From Devosia sp. Root685 (GTDB lineage Bacteria > Pseudomonadota > Alphaproteobacteria > Rhizobiales > Devosiaceae), in the NCBI RefSeq assembly GCF_001427875.1, contig NZ_LMHK01000001.1, positions 560,871 through 624,870 on the forward strand: a stretch of 64,000 nt of DNA. Reading direction: 5' to 3'. The first letter of the stretch is position 1. Every line of letters starts with the position of its first letter. The position numbers and the translations under genes are program-made. The notes below the pieces were generated by a model that was not told the DNA's origin, did no database searches, and saw only the letters and a program-made list of their open reading frames with translations. This document shows positions 63,769 through 64,000 of this stretch, one piece after another.

Positions 63769-64000
63769 TTAGGCGCCGTAGCGCTGATCGGCCTCATCGA
63801 CAAAGGCCTGCATGATCTCGTCCTGCTTTGCCGCAAAAGCCGGCTCGGCAACAGCCGCGATCAGCGGGTTGGAGATCTTGAAGTCGATCTCGAAGCGCAC
63901 GCGCGTGCCCTGCCCTTCAGGCTCGAAGCTCCAGATGCTGTCGAGATAGGCGAAGGGACCATCGACTGCCTTGGCCGCGATAGTCAGCGCCTCAGGATCG
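63769..64000 (-). CDS. RatA/COQ10-type START domain protein (partial, C-terminal end)
   Basis: The minus-strand frame is open to the right edge of the window, giving 76 C-terminal residues that end in VDEADQRYGA. The strand TRVRFEIDFKISNPLIAAV and the helix QDEIMQAFVDEADQRYG are typical of the ubiquinone-binding COQ10/RatA family, which resembles polyketide cyclases. In many alphaproteobacteria this gene follows lipA. The rest lies beyond the window. Confidence 0.85.
   Translation of the reverse strand, partial: DPEALTIAAKAVDGPFAYLDSIWSFEPEGQGTRVRFEIDFKISNPLIAAVAEPAFAAKQDEIMQAFVDEADQRYGA

Noticed and set aside
1..64000. CRISPR array, prophage, insertion sequence or integrase
   Set aside because: No regular direct repeats with spacers, no transposase or phage structural gene, and the tRNA-Arg gene has no integrase or duplicated 3' end near it.

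Overview
The window reads as chromosomal DNA of an alphaproteobacterium of the order Hyphomicrobiales, most likely Devosia or a close relative. The genus is inferred from gene content and style, not from a search. Support comes from the dusB-ntrB-ntrC and ntrY-ntrX-hfq-hflX order, a fused ispDF gene, a prfB gene with a programmed frameshift, high GC content, CUT1-type sugar importers and GC-rich dispersed palindromes. Nothing looks like a phage, plasmid or CRISPR array. Coding density is very high and most neighbouring genes overlap by 4 bases or lie within 30.

Region 1 (1-13946) is mixed housekeeping. It holds the end of a FliK-like gene with an FlhB-C-like partner, cell-wall hydrolases (SleB lipoprotein, M23), an MTA/SAH nucleosidase, tRNA-Arg(CCT), a peptide-deformylase-like protein that has lost metal ligands, prfB, bcp, a very large AsmA-like protein, tyrS and an alpha/beta hydrolase. 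Several repeats and one well-folded 130-nt element lie between these genes.

Region 2 (14231-22136) is a complete SUF iron-sulfur assembly operon: cysteine desulfurase, sufB, a cupin, sufC, sufD, sufS, a SufT-like DUF59 gene, a VOC-fold gene and sufA. A palindromic repeat sits between sufD and sufS. aroA, a diguanylate cyclase and a DEAD-box helicase follow.

Region 3 (26492-34326) is a rhamnoside uptake unit: a LacI regulator, a cytoplasmic GH78 alpha-L-rhamnosidase and a CUT1 ABC importer, with a clear 15-bp operator candidate and a terminator. Two unrelated MFS transporters come next.

Region 4 (37759-49469) is the most unusual part. A GntR regulator faces a seven-gene minus-strand operon: PfkB kinase, LacD-like aldolase, two amino-acid-type ABC permeases, a family-3 binding protein, class II FBP aldolase and the ABC ATPase. 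A plus-strand operon diverges from it: edd, aldose 1-epimerase, a Gfo/Idh/MocA dehydrogenase and fructose-1,6-bisphosphatase. Together they look like a pathway that imports an unknown sugar-like compound, phosphorylates and cleaves it, and routes the triose phosphates through FBP and the Entner-Doudoroff route. The substrate cannot be named from the sequence.

Region 5 (49500-64000) is core: mazG, hflX, hfq, ntrX, ntrY, an EamA transporter, ntrC, ntrB, dusB, ispDF, cinA/pncC, a secreted esterase and a partial RatA/COQ10-type gene at the right edge. This is the nitrogen-sensing two-component block found in many alphaproteobacteria, here interrupted by the EamA gene. NtrX carries a changed Walker B motif.
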